From: Nonomuraea zeae | GTDB lineage: Bacteria; Actinomycetota; Actinomycetes; Streptosporangiales; Streptosporangiaceae | Assembly: GCF_005889725.1 (NCBI RefSeq) | Contig: NZ_VCKX01000088.1 | Location: 1 to 42,732, forward strand | DNA length: 42,732 nucleotides | Reading direction: 5' to 3' | Shown: positions 23,360-30,727 of the stretch, one piece after another | Position numbering within the stretch: the first letter of the stretch is position 1 | Layout of the letters: each line of letters opens with the position of its first letter | Position numbers and translations under genes: made by a program | Notes under the pieces: generated by a model | What the model saw: the letters and a program-made list of their open reading frames with translations, nothing else | Database searches by the model: none | Told to the model about the DNA's origin: nothing

Positions 23360-24370
23360 ATGACCGAGATGACGATGGCGCAGGCGCTCAACGGCGCGCT
23401 GCGGGACGCGCTGCGCGAGGACGAGCGCGTGCTCGTCTTCGGCGAGGACGTCGGCCCGCTGGGCGGCGTCTTCCGCATCACAGACGGGCTGACCAAGGAG
23501 TTCGGCGAGGCGCGCTGCTTCGACACCCCGCTCGCGGAGTCGGGGATCGTGGGCCTGGCCGTGGGCCTGGCCATGGGCGGCTTCCGGCCGGTGGTCGAGA
23601 TGCAGTTCGACGCCTTCGCCTACCCGGCGTTCGAGCAGATCGCCTCGCACGTGGCCAAGCTGCGCAACCGCACCCGGGGGCGGCTGTCGCTGCCGATGGT
23701 GATCCGCATCCCGTACGCGGGCGGCATCGGCGGCGTCGAGCACCACTGCGACTCCAGCGAGGCCTACTACGCGCACACGCCCGGACTGAAGGTCGTCACC
23801 CCGGCGACCGCCGACGACGCCTACTGGCTGCTGCGCGAGGCCGTCGCCGACCCCGACCCGGTGATCTTCATGGAGCCCAAGCGGCTGTACTGGTCCAAGG
23901 GCGAGGTCAGGGCCGAGCCCGCGCCCCGCTTCGGCCAGGCGGCGGTGGTGCGCGAGGGCCGCGACGCGACGCTGGTCGCCTACGGGCCCAGCCTCTCGGT
24001 GGCGCTCCAGGCCTCCGACGCCGCCGCCGAGGACGGCGTCTCGCTCGAGGTGGTGGATCTGCGCACGATCGTGCCGTTCGACGACGAGACCGTTGTGGCG
24101 TCGGTGCGCAAGACCGGCCGGTGCGTGGTCGTCCAGGAGGCCCAGGGGTTCGCCGGGGTGGGCGCGGAGATCGCGGCCCGCGTACAGGAGCGCTGCTTCC
24201 ACTCGCTGGCCGCGCCCGTGCTGCGGGTGTCGGGGTTCGACATCCCCTACCCGCCGCCGATCCTGGAGCACTCGCACCTGCCGGACGCCGATCGCGTCCT
24301 CGACGCGGTGGACCGGCTCCAGCTCGACGACCAGCCGGACCTCGCGCACCTGGCACGGGAGGCGTCATGA
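23360..24370 (+). CDS. bkdB: branched-chain 2-oxoacid dehydrogenase E1 component, beta subunit
   Basis: A 336-residue transketolase-type E1 beta subunit. Motifs include VFGEDVGPLGGVFRITDGL, FDTPLAESGIVGLAVGLAMG, VEMQFDAFAYPAFEQI, and the C-terminal VVVQEAQGFAGVGAEIAARV and RVSGFDIPYPPPILEHSHLP. The start is one base after the alpha stop. The end overlaps the E2 start (ATGA at 24367-24370), so E1 and E2 are coupled. Length and motif order are complete. Confidence 0.92.
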   Translation: MTEMTMAQALNGALRDALREDERVLVFGEDVGPLGGVFRITDGLTKEFGEARCFDTPLAESGIVGLAVGLAMGGFRPVVEMQFDAFAYPAFEQIASHVAKLRNRTRGRLSLPMVIRIPYAGGIGGVEHHCDSSEAYYAHTPGLKVVTPATADDAYWLLREAVADPDPVIFMEPKRLYWSKGEVRAEPAPRFGQAAVVREGRDATLVAYGPSLSVALQASDAAAEDGVSLEVVDLRTIVPFDDETVVASVRKTGRCVVVQEAQGFAGVGAEIAARVQERCFHSLAAPVLRVSGFDIPYPPPILEHSHLPDADRVLDAVDRLQLDDQPDLAHLAREAS

Positions 24371-25752
24371 CCACCACCGTCACGGGGCAGGTGTTCCGCC
24401 TGCCCGACCTGGGCGAGGGCCTCACGGAGGCCGAGATCATCGACTGGAAGGTCGCCGTCGGCGACGTGGTCGAGGTCGACCAGATCGTGCTGGAGGTCGA
24501 GACGGCCAAGGCCGCCGTGGAGCTGCCCGTCCCTTACGCCGGGACCGTGCTGCGGCTGCACGCCGCGGCGGGCACGGTGCTGTCGGTGGGGGAGCCGCTC
24601 ATCGAGGTCGGGACCGCGGACATGACGGATCCGGCGGCCGCCCGGTACCGGGAGGAGGAGCAGGCCGGGTCCGGCAACGTCCTGATCGGGTACGGCACGG
24701 GCCACGGCACCGGCACCCGCCGCCGCCGCGCCCGCCCCACCGCGCGAGCAACCGAGACGTCCGCCGAGACGACCGCTGTGGTGGCCCCCGCCACGGCACC
24801 GCAGCCGGGGCCCGTCACGGCACCGCAGCCGGCGGCCGCCGTTCGTCACGCGCCCCGCGTGATCTCGCCGCTCGTCCGCAAGCTCGCCCGCGATCACGGG
24901 CTGGACCTCACCGCCATCACCCCCACCGGGCCGCGCGGCGTGATCCTGCGCCGCGACGTGGAGCAGGCCATCGCCACCACCGCCGGGAAGACCGCGGAGA
25001 CGGCCATGGATACGACCCCGAAGACGGGCCCGGAGACGGCCCCGAAGACGCTGTCCCTGGAGGGGGAACGCATCCCGTTGCGTGGCCTGCGCCGCGCGGT
25101 GGCCGACAAGCTGACCCGCAGCCGCACGGAGATCCCCGACGCCACCACCTGGGTGGACGTGGACGCCACCGCCCTGCTCGCCACAAAGGACGAGCTGAAG
25201 CGGGCCCGCCCCGACCTCGGCATCGGCCTGCTGGCGATCCTGGCCCGCATCTGCATGTCGGGCCTGCGCCGCTTCCCCGAGCTGAACTCCTCGGTGGACG
25301 TCGAGCGGGCCGAGATCGTCCGGCACGGCCACGTCAACCTCGGGTTCGCCGCGCAGACCGACCGCGGCCTGGTCGTGCCGGTGGTCCGGGACGCGCACCT
25401 GATGACGACCGCCGAGCTCGCCGCCGAGCTGACCCGGCTGACCGGCCTCGCCCGCGCGGGCCGGTTGCCGCCCGCCGCGCTGACCGGGGGCACGTTCACG
25501 CTCAACAACTACGGGGTCTTCGGCGTGGACGGATCCACCCCGATCATCAACCACCCCGAGGCGGCGCTCCTCGGCGTCGGCCGGATCATCGACCGCCCAT
25601 GGGTGGTTGACGGCGCGGTCGTGCCCCGCAAGATCACTCAGCTGTCCTTCACCTTCGACCACCGCGTCTGCGACGGCGGCGCCGCCGGCGGTTTCCTGCG
25701 GTACGTGGCCGACTGCGTCGAGCGGCCCTCCGTCCTGCTGGCTCACGCGTAA
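24367..25752 (+). CDS. bkdC: branched-chain 2-oxoacid dehydrogenase E2 (dihydrolipoamide acyltransferase)
   Basis: A 461-residue E2 core. One lipoyl domain (about 5-85) has the modified Lys48 in EVETAKAAVELP. It is followed by an Ala/Thr/Pro/Gln-rich flexible linker with duplicated APQPG/APQPA-like motifs. The peripheral subunit-binding domain (about 163-200) reads VISPLVRKLARDHGLDL then GPRGVILRRDVEQAI. The catalytic domain (about 230-461) ends with His432 and Asp436 in FTFDHRVCDGGAAGGFLRYV. Having a single lipoyl domain fits branched-chain E2. It overlaps E1 beta by four bases, and the aminotransferase follows ten bases later. Confidence 0.92.
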   Translation: MTTTVTGQVFRLPDLGEGLTEAEIIDWKVAVGDVVEVDQIVLEVETAKAAVELPVPYAGTVLRLHAAAGTVLSVGEPLIEVGTADMTDPAAARYREEEQAGSGNVLIGYGTGHGTGTRRRRARPTARATETSAETTAVVAPATAPQPGPVTAPQPAAAVRHAPRVISPLVRKLARDHGLDLTAITPTGPRGVILRRDVEQAIATTAGKTAETAMDTTPKTGPETAPKTLSLEGERIPLRGLRRAVADKLTRSRTEIPDATTWVDVDATALLATKDELKRARPDLGIGLLAILARICMSGLRRFPELNSSVDVERAEIVRHGHVNLGFAAQTDRGLVVPVVRDAHLMTTAELAAELTRLTGLARAGRLPPAALTGGTFTLNNYGVFGVDGSTPIINHPEAALLGVGRIIDRPWVVDGAVVPRKITQLSFTFDHRVCDGGAAGGFLRYVADCVERPSVLLAHA

Positions 25753-25762
25753 GGGAGGCCCC

Positions 25763-26839
25763 ATGGTTCTGCTCCGCCCGTCCCTGGTCGAGCTGCAGTC
25801 CTACGTCCCGGGGCGCAAGCTGCCCGGCGCCGTCGTCCTGGCCAGCAACGAATGCCCGTACGGCCTGCTGCCCGAGGTCGCCGCCCGGGTCGCCGAGCTG
25901 ACCGGCGGCCTGTCCCGCTATCCCGACATGGGCGCGACCCGCCTGCTCGACGCGCTCGCCGCCCACCACGGCGTGCCGGCCGAGCGGATCGCGGTGGGGG
26001 CGGGCTCGTCCGAGGTCTGCGGGCAGCTCCTGCACGCGGTGTCGGAGCCGGATGGCGAGGTCGTCTTCGGCTGGCGCTCGTTCGAGGCCTACCCCATCCT
26101 CACTACCGTGGCCGGCGGCACCGCCGTACGGGTCCCGCTGCGGGGGCATGTTCAGGACCTCGACGCCATGGCGGCGGCCGTCACCGGCCGGACCCGGCTG
26201 GTCTTCGTCTGCAACCCCAACAATCCGACCTCCACCCCCGTCGGCCAGGCCGCCCTGCGCGCTTTCGCCGATCGCGTGCCCGAGCAGGTGCTGATCGTCA
26301 TCGACGAGGCCTACCACGAGTACGCCGACCCCGCCGTGGTGCCGGACGCGCTCGCCCTGTTCGGGGACCGGCCCAACGTCGTCGTCCTGCGGACCTTCTC
26401 CAAGGCGTACGCGCTGGCCGGGCTCCGCGTCGGCTACTGCGTCGGTCCGCCCGGCGTCATCGCCCAGGTACGCAAGGCGCAGACCCCGTTCAGCGTGAGC
26501 GCCCTGGCTCAGGAGGCGGCCATCGCCGCGCTGGGCGAGCACGAGGAGGTCGCCCGCCGGGTCGCCGCCACGGTCGGGGAGCGCGACCGCGTGACCCGCG
26601 AGCTGCGGGCTCTCGGCCACGACCTGCCGGACTCCCAGGCGAACTTCGTCTGGCTGCCGCTCGGCGAGGACAGCGCCCGCTTCGCCGCCCACTGCCTGGA
26701 CGGCGGCGTCGTCGTGCGCGCCTTCCCGGGCGAAGGGGTGCGCGTCACCGTCGGGCTGCCCGGGGAGAACTCCGCCTTCCTCGCCCTCGCCGCGGCCTGG
26801 ACGCCCGCGGGGCGGAGAACGCCGGCAGCTCGCGGCTGA
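25763..26839 (+). CDS. HisC-like pyridoxal phosphate aminotransferase
   Basis: A 358-residue class I/II aminotransferase of the histidinol-phosphate/aromatic aminotransferase branch. Visible are LASNECPYGLLPEV, VFVCNPNNPTSTPVG (cofactor-contacting Asn), IDEAYHEYADP (cofactor Asp), the Schiff-base Lys in RTFSKAYALAGLRVGY, and VRAFPGEGVRVTVGLP with the substrate-carboxylate Arg. GGGAGG precedes the ATG by four bases. The gene is fourth in the bkd operon, not in a his operon. A role in transaminating branched-chain or aromatic amino acids to feed the dehydrogenase is therefore more likely than histidine synthesis, but this is inference. Confidence 0.82.
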   Translation: MVLLRPSLVELQSYVPGRKLPGAVVLASNECPYGLLPEVAARVAELTGGLSRYPDMGATRLLDALAAHHGVPAERIAVGAGSSEVCGQLLHAVSEPDGEVVFGWRSFEAYPILTTVAGGTAVRVPLRGHVQDLDAMAAAVTGRTRLVFVCNPNNPTSTPVGQAALRAFADRVPEQVLIVIDEAYHEYADPAVVPDALALFGDRPNVVVLRTFSKAYALAGLRVGYCVGPPGVIAQVRKAQTPFSVSALAQEAAIAALGEHEEVARRVAATVGERDRVTRELRALGHDLPDSQANFVWLPLGEDSARFAAHCLDGGVVVRAFPGEGVRVTVGLPGENSAFLALAAAWTPAGRRTPAARG

Positions 26840-26841
26840 TC

Positions 26842-26886
26842 GGGTCGCGGTTGACCGGGTCGCGGTGGACAGGGTCGCGGCGGACA
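26842..26886. repeat. 15-bp tandem repeat, three units
   Basis: Three abutting units begin at 26842, 26857 and 26872 and share GGGTCGCGG followed by TTGACC, TGGACA or CGGACA. The array starts three bases after the aminotransferase stop and runs straight into the 34-bp array. Confidence 0.9.
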
Positions 26887-27036
26887 GGGTCCGGCGTCCG
26901 GCTCCACCGCGCGAAGTCCCGGATCCGGCGTCCGGTTCCACCGCGCGAGGTCCCGGATCCGGCGTCCGGTTCCACCGCGCGAGGTCCCGGATCCGGCGTC
27001 CGGTTCCACCGCGCGAGGTCCCGGATCCGGCGTCGA
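26887..27036. repeat. 34-bp tandem repeat, 4.4 units
   Basis: Units begin at 26887 (slightly degenerate), 26921, 26955, 26989 and 27023 (first 14 bases only). The three middle units are identical. Each contains GGATCCGG-cgt-CCGGTTCC, a hairpin with eight paired positions, one T/T mismatch and a three-base loop, followed by ACCGCGCGAGGTCCC. There are no variable spacers, so this is a minisatellite, not CRISPR. The 34-base period changes frame every unit, so it is unlikely to code. Confidence 0.95.
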
Positions 27037-27263
27037 CCGAGTCAGTCCACGCCGAGCGCGCCCGCGAACACCGCCTGGCCGGCTCGACGGCGCCGAGGCA
27101 GGTCGGCGTGCGCTCGCCGCCGGACGCGGCCGCGCCGAAGCCGTAGGGGCCTCGGCCCCCTGCTCCGCCTGGCGTCCCAGGGGCGGCGACCAGCCCACCG
27201 GACGGACGCCGCCCGCGTCGCGCACCCCGCCCATTCAGCAGCGAATGGAGGATTCCGCGCAAC
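27037..27263. other. intergenic stretch without recognised gene
   Basis: These 227 GC-rich bases lie between the 34-bp array and the tRNA terminator. A short hairpin, AGGGGCC-tc-GGCCCCCT, is at 27145-27161 and could end the bkd transcript. Open frames on both strands are low-complexity Arg/Ala/Pro translations with no recognisable family. Confidence 0.6.
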
Positions 27264-27302
27264 AAAAAGCCCCAGACTCCCGGCAGTGCCGTGAGCTGGG
27301 GC
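27264..27302 (-). terminator. intrinsic terminator of the tRNA operon
   Basis: Read on the minus strand, GCCCCAG (27302-27296) and CTGGGGC (27275-27269) form a perfect 7-bp stem, followed at once by five T residues (A-run at 27264-27268) and GTT. It lies 36 bases past the encoded CCA of tRNA-Val, the last tRNA of the cluster. Confidence 0.88.
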
Positions 27303-27341
27303 GACAGTTCCGGTTAGACCCAGGCCTAACAGGGAGACTGG

Positions 27342-27413
27342 TGGACGATACTGGGATTGAACCAGTGACCTCTTCCGTGTCAGGGAAGCGCTCTCCCGCT
27401 GAGCTAATCGTCC
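27342..27413 (-). tRNA. tRNA-Val (anticodon GAC)
   Basis: On the minus strand the acceptor arms GGACGAT and ATCGTCC pair perfectly. The anticodon arm is CTTCC-CTGACAC-GGAAG, giving GAC. The T arm is ACTGG-TTCAATC-CCAGT. Discriminator A is followed by an encoded CCA (27341-27339), unlike the other tRNAs of this cluster. Last gene of the Gly-Cys-Gly-Val operon. Confidence 0.96.
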
Positions 27414-27432
27414 GTATTGAGTTAGAACTCAG

Positions 27433-27504
27433 AGCGGAAGACGGGATTCGAACCCGCGACCCTCACCTTGGCAAGGTGATGCTCTACCACTGAGCCACTT
27501 CCGC
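27433..27504 (-). tRNA. tRNA-Gly (anticodon GCC), copy 2
   Basis: Acceptor GCGGAAG pairs with CTTCCGC. The anticodon arm is TCACC-TTGCCAA-GGTGA and the T arm GCGGG-TTCGAAT-CCCGT. Discriminator T; no encoded CCA. The sequence is identical to the Gly tRNA at 27639-27710. Confidence 0.96.
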
Positions 27505-27552
27505 ATGGTGCTGTCTTTACTTTAGCGGATCCGCAGAGTCCGCTGGTCACCG

Positions 27553-27623
27553 AGGTGGAGACGGGATTTGAACCCGTGTAGACGGCTTTGCAGGCCGCTG
27601 CCTCGCCTCTCGGCCACTCCACC
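27553..27623 (-). tRNA. tRNA-Cys (anticodon GCA)
   Basis: Acceptor GGTGGAG pairs with CTCCACC. The anticodon arm is GCGGC-CTGCAAA-GCCGT, giving GCA. The T loop is TTCAAAT. Discriminator T is followed by CGG, so CCA must be added after transcription. It lies between the two identical Gly tRNAs. Confidence 0.95.
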
Positions 27624-27638
27624 AGGAGTTTTACTCCG

Positions 27639-27710
27639 AGCGGAAGACGGGATTCGAACCCGCGACCCTCACCTTGGCAAGGTGATGCTCTACCACTGAG
27701 CCACTTCCGC
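27639..27710 (-). tRNA. tRNA-Gly (anticodon GCC), copy 1
   Basis: Identical in all 72 bases to 27433-27504, with the same acceptor GCGGAAG and loop TTGCCAA. First gene of the tRNA operon on the minus strand. The ~90 bases before it, up to the amidase gene, should hold the promoter; I see no clear -35/-10 pair. Confidence 0.96.
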
Positions 27711-27801
27711 GTGAATCCCGGGCGGCGTGCGCCGGGCCACGGGAAAACCATATCGTCTTCGCGGAGTGCCCGTGCGCAGCAAGCGGCCCGTGGAGCCAAA
27801 T

Positions 27802-29994
27802 TCAACGGATCAAGCGCACGTCCTTGGCCATCACGAACATCACGCGGTGCCCCAGCTGGATCTGGTAGTAGCTCGTCGTGCCGGTCGTGGTGACGTGCCT
27901 GGCCGGGTTGAAGGCGCCGGCGGCGTAGTAGGAGCCGGTGATCGTGTCACCCACCGTGTACGTCTGGCCGGGCTCGATCTTGTACTGCAGCGGGGTCAGG
28001 GGCTGGTACGACGCGCTCCGGTAGGCCGACTGCTCGGGGTAGGCCCGCCCGTACACCTTCGTGTGGGCCCGCAGCGGCGTGACCGTCGGGCCGTCGGCGG
28101 CGACAGCGGTCGGGTTCGCGGCCGGGTTGTGGAACCAGGCCTTCTGGCCCAGGTACCAGATCGCCGTCCAGTCGCCCTGCCTGGCCGCGACGGCGTAGCG
28201 CTGGCCGGTGGAGGCACGGGCGCTGTGGTCGTACACGCTGTACGTGCTCGGCTTGCCCGGGTGCTTGCCCGGGTCGGTGACCAGGGAAGCGCTCTCGCTC
28301 GGCGCCGTGTGCAGCCACACGCTGGCGGCTCCGTGCGAGGGGCAGTTCTGGCTGGGCTTGGTGGACACGCAGCCGGTGAAGCGCGGGCGGTGGGTGTCGT
28401 ACGACGGGCGGATCATGATGGAATCGCCGTCCTTGACCGCCTTGAGCGGCCGGCCCATGAGGTCGAAATAGTGCGCCCAATCCCAGTACGGGCCCGGGTC
28501 CTCGTGCATCCCGGCGACGGTCGCCGGCGTCGTGCCCGGCACGTTGTCGTGGCCCAGGATGTGGGCCCGGTTGAGCGGGATGTGGTGCTTGGCGGCCAGG
28601 AACTTGACCAGCTTGGCCGACGCCCGGTACATCGCCTCCGTGTACCAGGTGCCGCCCTTGGCCAGGTAACCCTCGTGCTCGATGCCGATCGAACGGGTGT
28701 TGACATCCCAGTTGCCCGCATGCCAGGCGATGTCTCGGGTCGGCACGTGCTGGGCGACATGTCCGTCACGTGAGCGGATCGTGTAGTGCCAGCTCACGTA
28801 ACGGGGATTGCCGATCATGGAGGGGATGCCCTGATAGGTGCCCTCGGTGTCGTGGATGATGATGTAGTCGATGGCCCTGGCCCGGATCAGACGGTCGTGG
28901 TTGCCGTAGTCCTTGGCCTCCTTGCCGGCCTTGTTGCCCTTGGTCCCCTTGCTGCCCTTGGTCTTGTTGCTGAAGCGTTTGTGCGCGGCGGGCATCCACT
29001 CGCAGGCGAGCGTGGCCGGGCATTCGGCCTGCCCGCTGCTCGGCGCCTGGCCGGTCTTGCCCGTATGAGGAGGGGCGCTGACCTGGTCGTCCGTGTCGGT
29101 CTGGTCGTCCGTGTCGAACTCCGGGTCCCAGCCGGCCGGCGCGTCCGGATCATCCTGCATGGCGGCCTCGGCCCGCTCGGCGGTGACCGTCCGCGCGTCG
29201 GCGGCGGCCCGCTCGTCCTCGGCGGCCTGATCGTCGGAGCCCGCCCCGTCGCCGGCGCTCACCCAGCCGTCCTCCGTGGCCCGTCCGGTGCCGCCCGGCC
29301 AGGGCGCGGCCGGGGCCGGCAGGGTCTGTACGGGGTCGAGCCGCACCACGTGACCATCATCGGTACGGCGCTCCGCCCCTTCCCGCATCACCGCGAACAC
29401 CTCGTCCGCGAACTCCCGGGCGGCGGCCGGATCCTTCGCCCCCGAGTAACGGGCGATCGCGTCGTGCCAGTCGGCGGGGTCGGCGCTGGGATGCTCCTGG
29501 TAGGAGGCGAGGAGCGCGGCGCCCGCCCGGATGTTCGCAGCCGGATCGCTGCGCAACCGGTCGGGTGCGAGCTCGGCCAGGCGCGCGGCCTCGGGCAGCG
29601 TCGTCTCCTGCCGCATCGCCGTGCGCAGCGCGCCGGCCGGGGGAGGGGCGGTGAGCATGTGGGTCATCGGACGGGCGTCGTCCCCACGCGCGTCGCCGAG
29701 CGCGTCGCCGGGCCACAACGCCTCGGCGGGGAACGCGTCCACCAGGTGCATCGGCCCGTAGCCGCCCGACGTGCTCGGCAGCCCGCCGTTCGCGTCCCAC
29801 CGCGACTCCAGGTACGAGACCCCCAGCAGCACGCTCTCCGGCACCCGGTAGTCCCGGGCGGCGGCGGCGAAGTCGGCCTGCCGGCCGGGCGTCGCCGCCA
29901 GCCCGCCGGTGAGCCCGGCATCGCCCGATACGGCAGGAGCGGCGGGTGCGGTGAGCGCCCCGGCGGTCAGGACGGCGGCGAGCCAGAGCTGCAT
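27802..29994 (-). CDS. secreted N-acetylmuramoyl-L-alanine amidase with N-terminal lysozyme-like domain
   Basis: A 730-residue exported cell wall hydrolase. Residues 1-~22 form a signal peptide (MQLWLAAVLTAGALTAPAAP). About 30-195 resembles a transglycosylase-type fold with a candidate catalytic Glu in LLGVSYLESRWDANGG. An acidic then Lys/Gly-rich linker follows (about 230-355, with KGSKGTKGNKAGKEAKD). The Amidase_2 domain (about 365-520) shows zinc-ligand His in YIIIHDTEGTY, IAWHAGNW, SIGIEHEGY and HILGHDNVPGTTPA. The C-terminal ~200 residues look like SH3-type wall-binding repeats (VWLHTAPSESASLV, VYGRAYPEQSAYR). The start at 29994 has GGGGAG six bases upstream; longer frames to 30033 do not. 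Both cleavage activities are predicted from motifs only. Confidence 0.85.
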   Translation of the reverse strand: MQLWLAAVLTAGALTAPAAPAVSGDAGLTGGLAATPGRQADFAAAARDYRVPESVLLGVSYLESRWDANGGLPSTSGGYGPMHLVDAFPAEALWPGDALGDARGDDARPMTHMLTAPPPAGALRTAMRQETTLPEAARLAELAPDRLRSDPAANIRAGAALLASYQEHPSADPADWHDAIARYSGAKDPAAAREFADEVFAVMREGAERRTDDGHVVRLDPVQTLPAPAAPWPGGTGRATEDGWVSAGDGAGSDDQAAEDERAAADARTVTAERAEAAMQDDPDAPAGWDPEFDTDDQTDTDDQVSAPPHTGKTGQAPSSGQAECPATLACEWMPAAHKRFSNKTKGSKGTKGNKAGKEAKDYGNHDRLIRARAIDYIIIHDTEGTYQGIPSMIGNPRYVSWHYTIRSRDGHVAQHVPTRDIAWHAGNWDVNTRSIGIEHEGYLAKGGTWYTEAMYRASAKLVKFLAAKHHIPLNRAHILGHDNVPGTTPATVAGMHEDPGPYWDWAHYFDLMGRPLKAVKDGDSIMIRPSYDTHRPRFTGCVSTKPSQNCPSHGAASVWLHTAPSESASLVTDPGKHPGKPSTYSVYDHSARASTGQRYAVAARQGDWTAIWYLGQKAWFHNPAANPTAVAADGPTVTPLRAHTKVYGRAYPEQSAYRSASYQPLTPLQYKIEPGQTYTVGDTITGSYYAAGAFNPARHVTTTGTTSYYQIQLGHRVMFVMAKDVRLIR

Positions 29995-30059
29995 GAACAT
30001 CTCCCCGTGGAACGTCACGATACGACTACTCACCGTAACTGTTCCCAGAAAGGGATGTG

Positions 30060-30668
30060 TCAGACGGGTCGGATGATACGCATGAGATCAGCCAGATCTG
30101 CTGCGAATTCGGCGTCCCAGTCCGAGGCCGCGAGATGCCCCGCCAGCCGCTGGTGCGCCGGAGCCTCGGCCCCCCGGCGGGTCCTGGTCTCGTTGGAGCC
30201 GGCGGCGAAGCGCCCGTTCGCCTCGGAGATCGCGAACCCGATCACGAACGTGCTCAGCATCCGCTCGATCCGGGGAACGTCCGCGTCCGGCACCCCCGCC
30301 TCGATCAGCGCCTGGTAGAGCCGGTCGACGACCTTGACCCCGTCGGGCGTCACCGACGGCCGGAACAGCAGCAGCGGGAACACCGACGGATGCTCGCGCG
30401 CCAGGCGCCTCGTGGCCCAGGCGATGGCCCGCAGCCGCTCCTCCCAGTCGCCCCCGCCGTCGTCCGGCGACAGCTTGGTGAGCAGCCGCCCGACCAGGCC
30501 GTCAAGCAGCTCATCCTTGTTCCGGAAATATCCGTACAGGGCCATGGGCGTCACCCCGACGCGCTCGGCGACCGCGCGCATGGACAGGGCGTCGAGGCCG
30601 CGTTCGTCGGCGATCGCGAGTGCCGCGCCGAGGATTTCCGGCTGCCGGGAGGTCTTGAGTTTGCGCAC
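30060..30668 (-). CDS. TetR family repressor of the divergent ABC exporter
   Basis: A 202-residue TetR regulator. The HTH (residues ~8-55) reads PEILGAALAIADERGLDALS then MRAVAERVGVTPMALYGYFR and NKDELLDGLV. The C-terminal domain includes HPSVFPLLLFRPSVTPDGVK and is of the TetR_C type seen with drug or metabolite exporters. It is divergent from the ABC ATPase gene with a 59-base gap that holds two adjacent palindromes. Repression of both directions is the simple inference; the ligand is unknown. Confidence 0.88.
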   Translation of the reverse strand: MRKLKTSRQPEILGAALAIADERGLDALSMRAVAERVGVTPMALYGYFRNKDELLDGLVGRLLTKLSPDDGGGDWEERLRAIAWATRRLAREHPSVFPLLLFRPSVTPDGVKVVDRLYQALIEAGVPDADVPRIERMLSTFVIGFAISEANGRFAAGSNETRTRRGAEAPAHQRLAGHLAASDWDAEFAADLADLMRIIRPV

Positions 30669-30674
30669 CAGGTC

Positions 30675-30708
30675 AGTCTACAGTGTAGAGCAGTCTACAA
30701 CGTAGACT
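30675..30708. promoter_or_regulatory. two adjacent 17-bp TetR operators
   Basis: Site 2 (30692-30708) is AGTCTAC-aac-GTAGACT, a perfect palindrome with 7-base arms. Site 1 (30675-30691) is AGTCTAC-agt-GTAGAGC, the same with two mismatches at one end. The two sites abut exactly, so centres are 17 bases apart, about one and a half helical turns. They fill the gap between the TetR start (30668) and the ABC gene (30728). Confidence 0.85.
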
Positions 30709-30727
30709 ATGAAGGGAGCCGAGCCTC

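Noticed and set aside
26887..27036. 34-bp repeats as a CRISPR array
   Set aside because: Units abut without spacers, and no cas genes are present.
26509..27234. Minus-strand frame over the repeats and aminotransferase 3' end
   Set aside because: It translates the minisatellites into changing low-complexity peptide and overlaps a well-supported gene; no evidence for coding.
27400..27710. Phage-type attachment site at the tRNA operon
   Set aside because: No integrase, no partial tRNA 3'-end duplication and no foreign composition next to the cluster. The duplicated sequence is a complete Gly tRNA gene.
27245..27893. Open frames containing GIEPVTSS, DSNPRP or GFESR motifs
   Set aside because: These are well-known false translations of tRNA T-loops; the tRNA genes explain the sequence.
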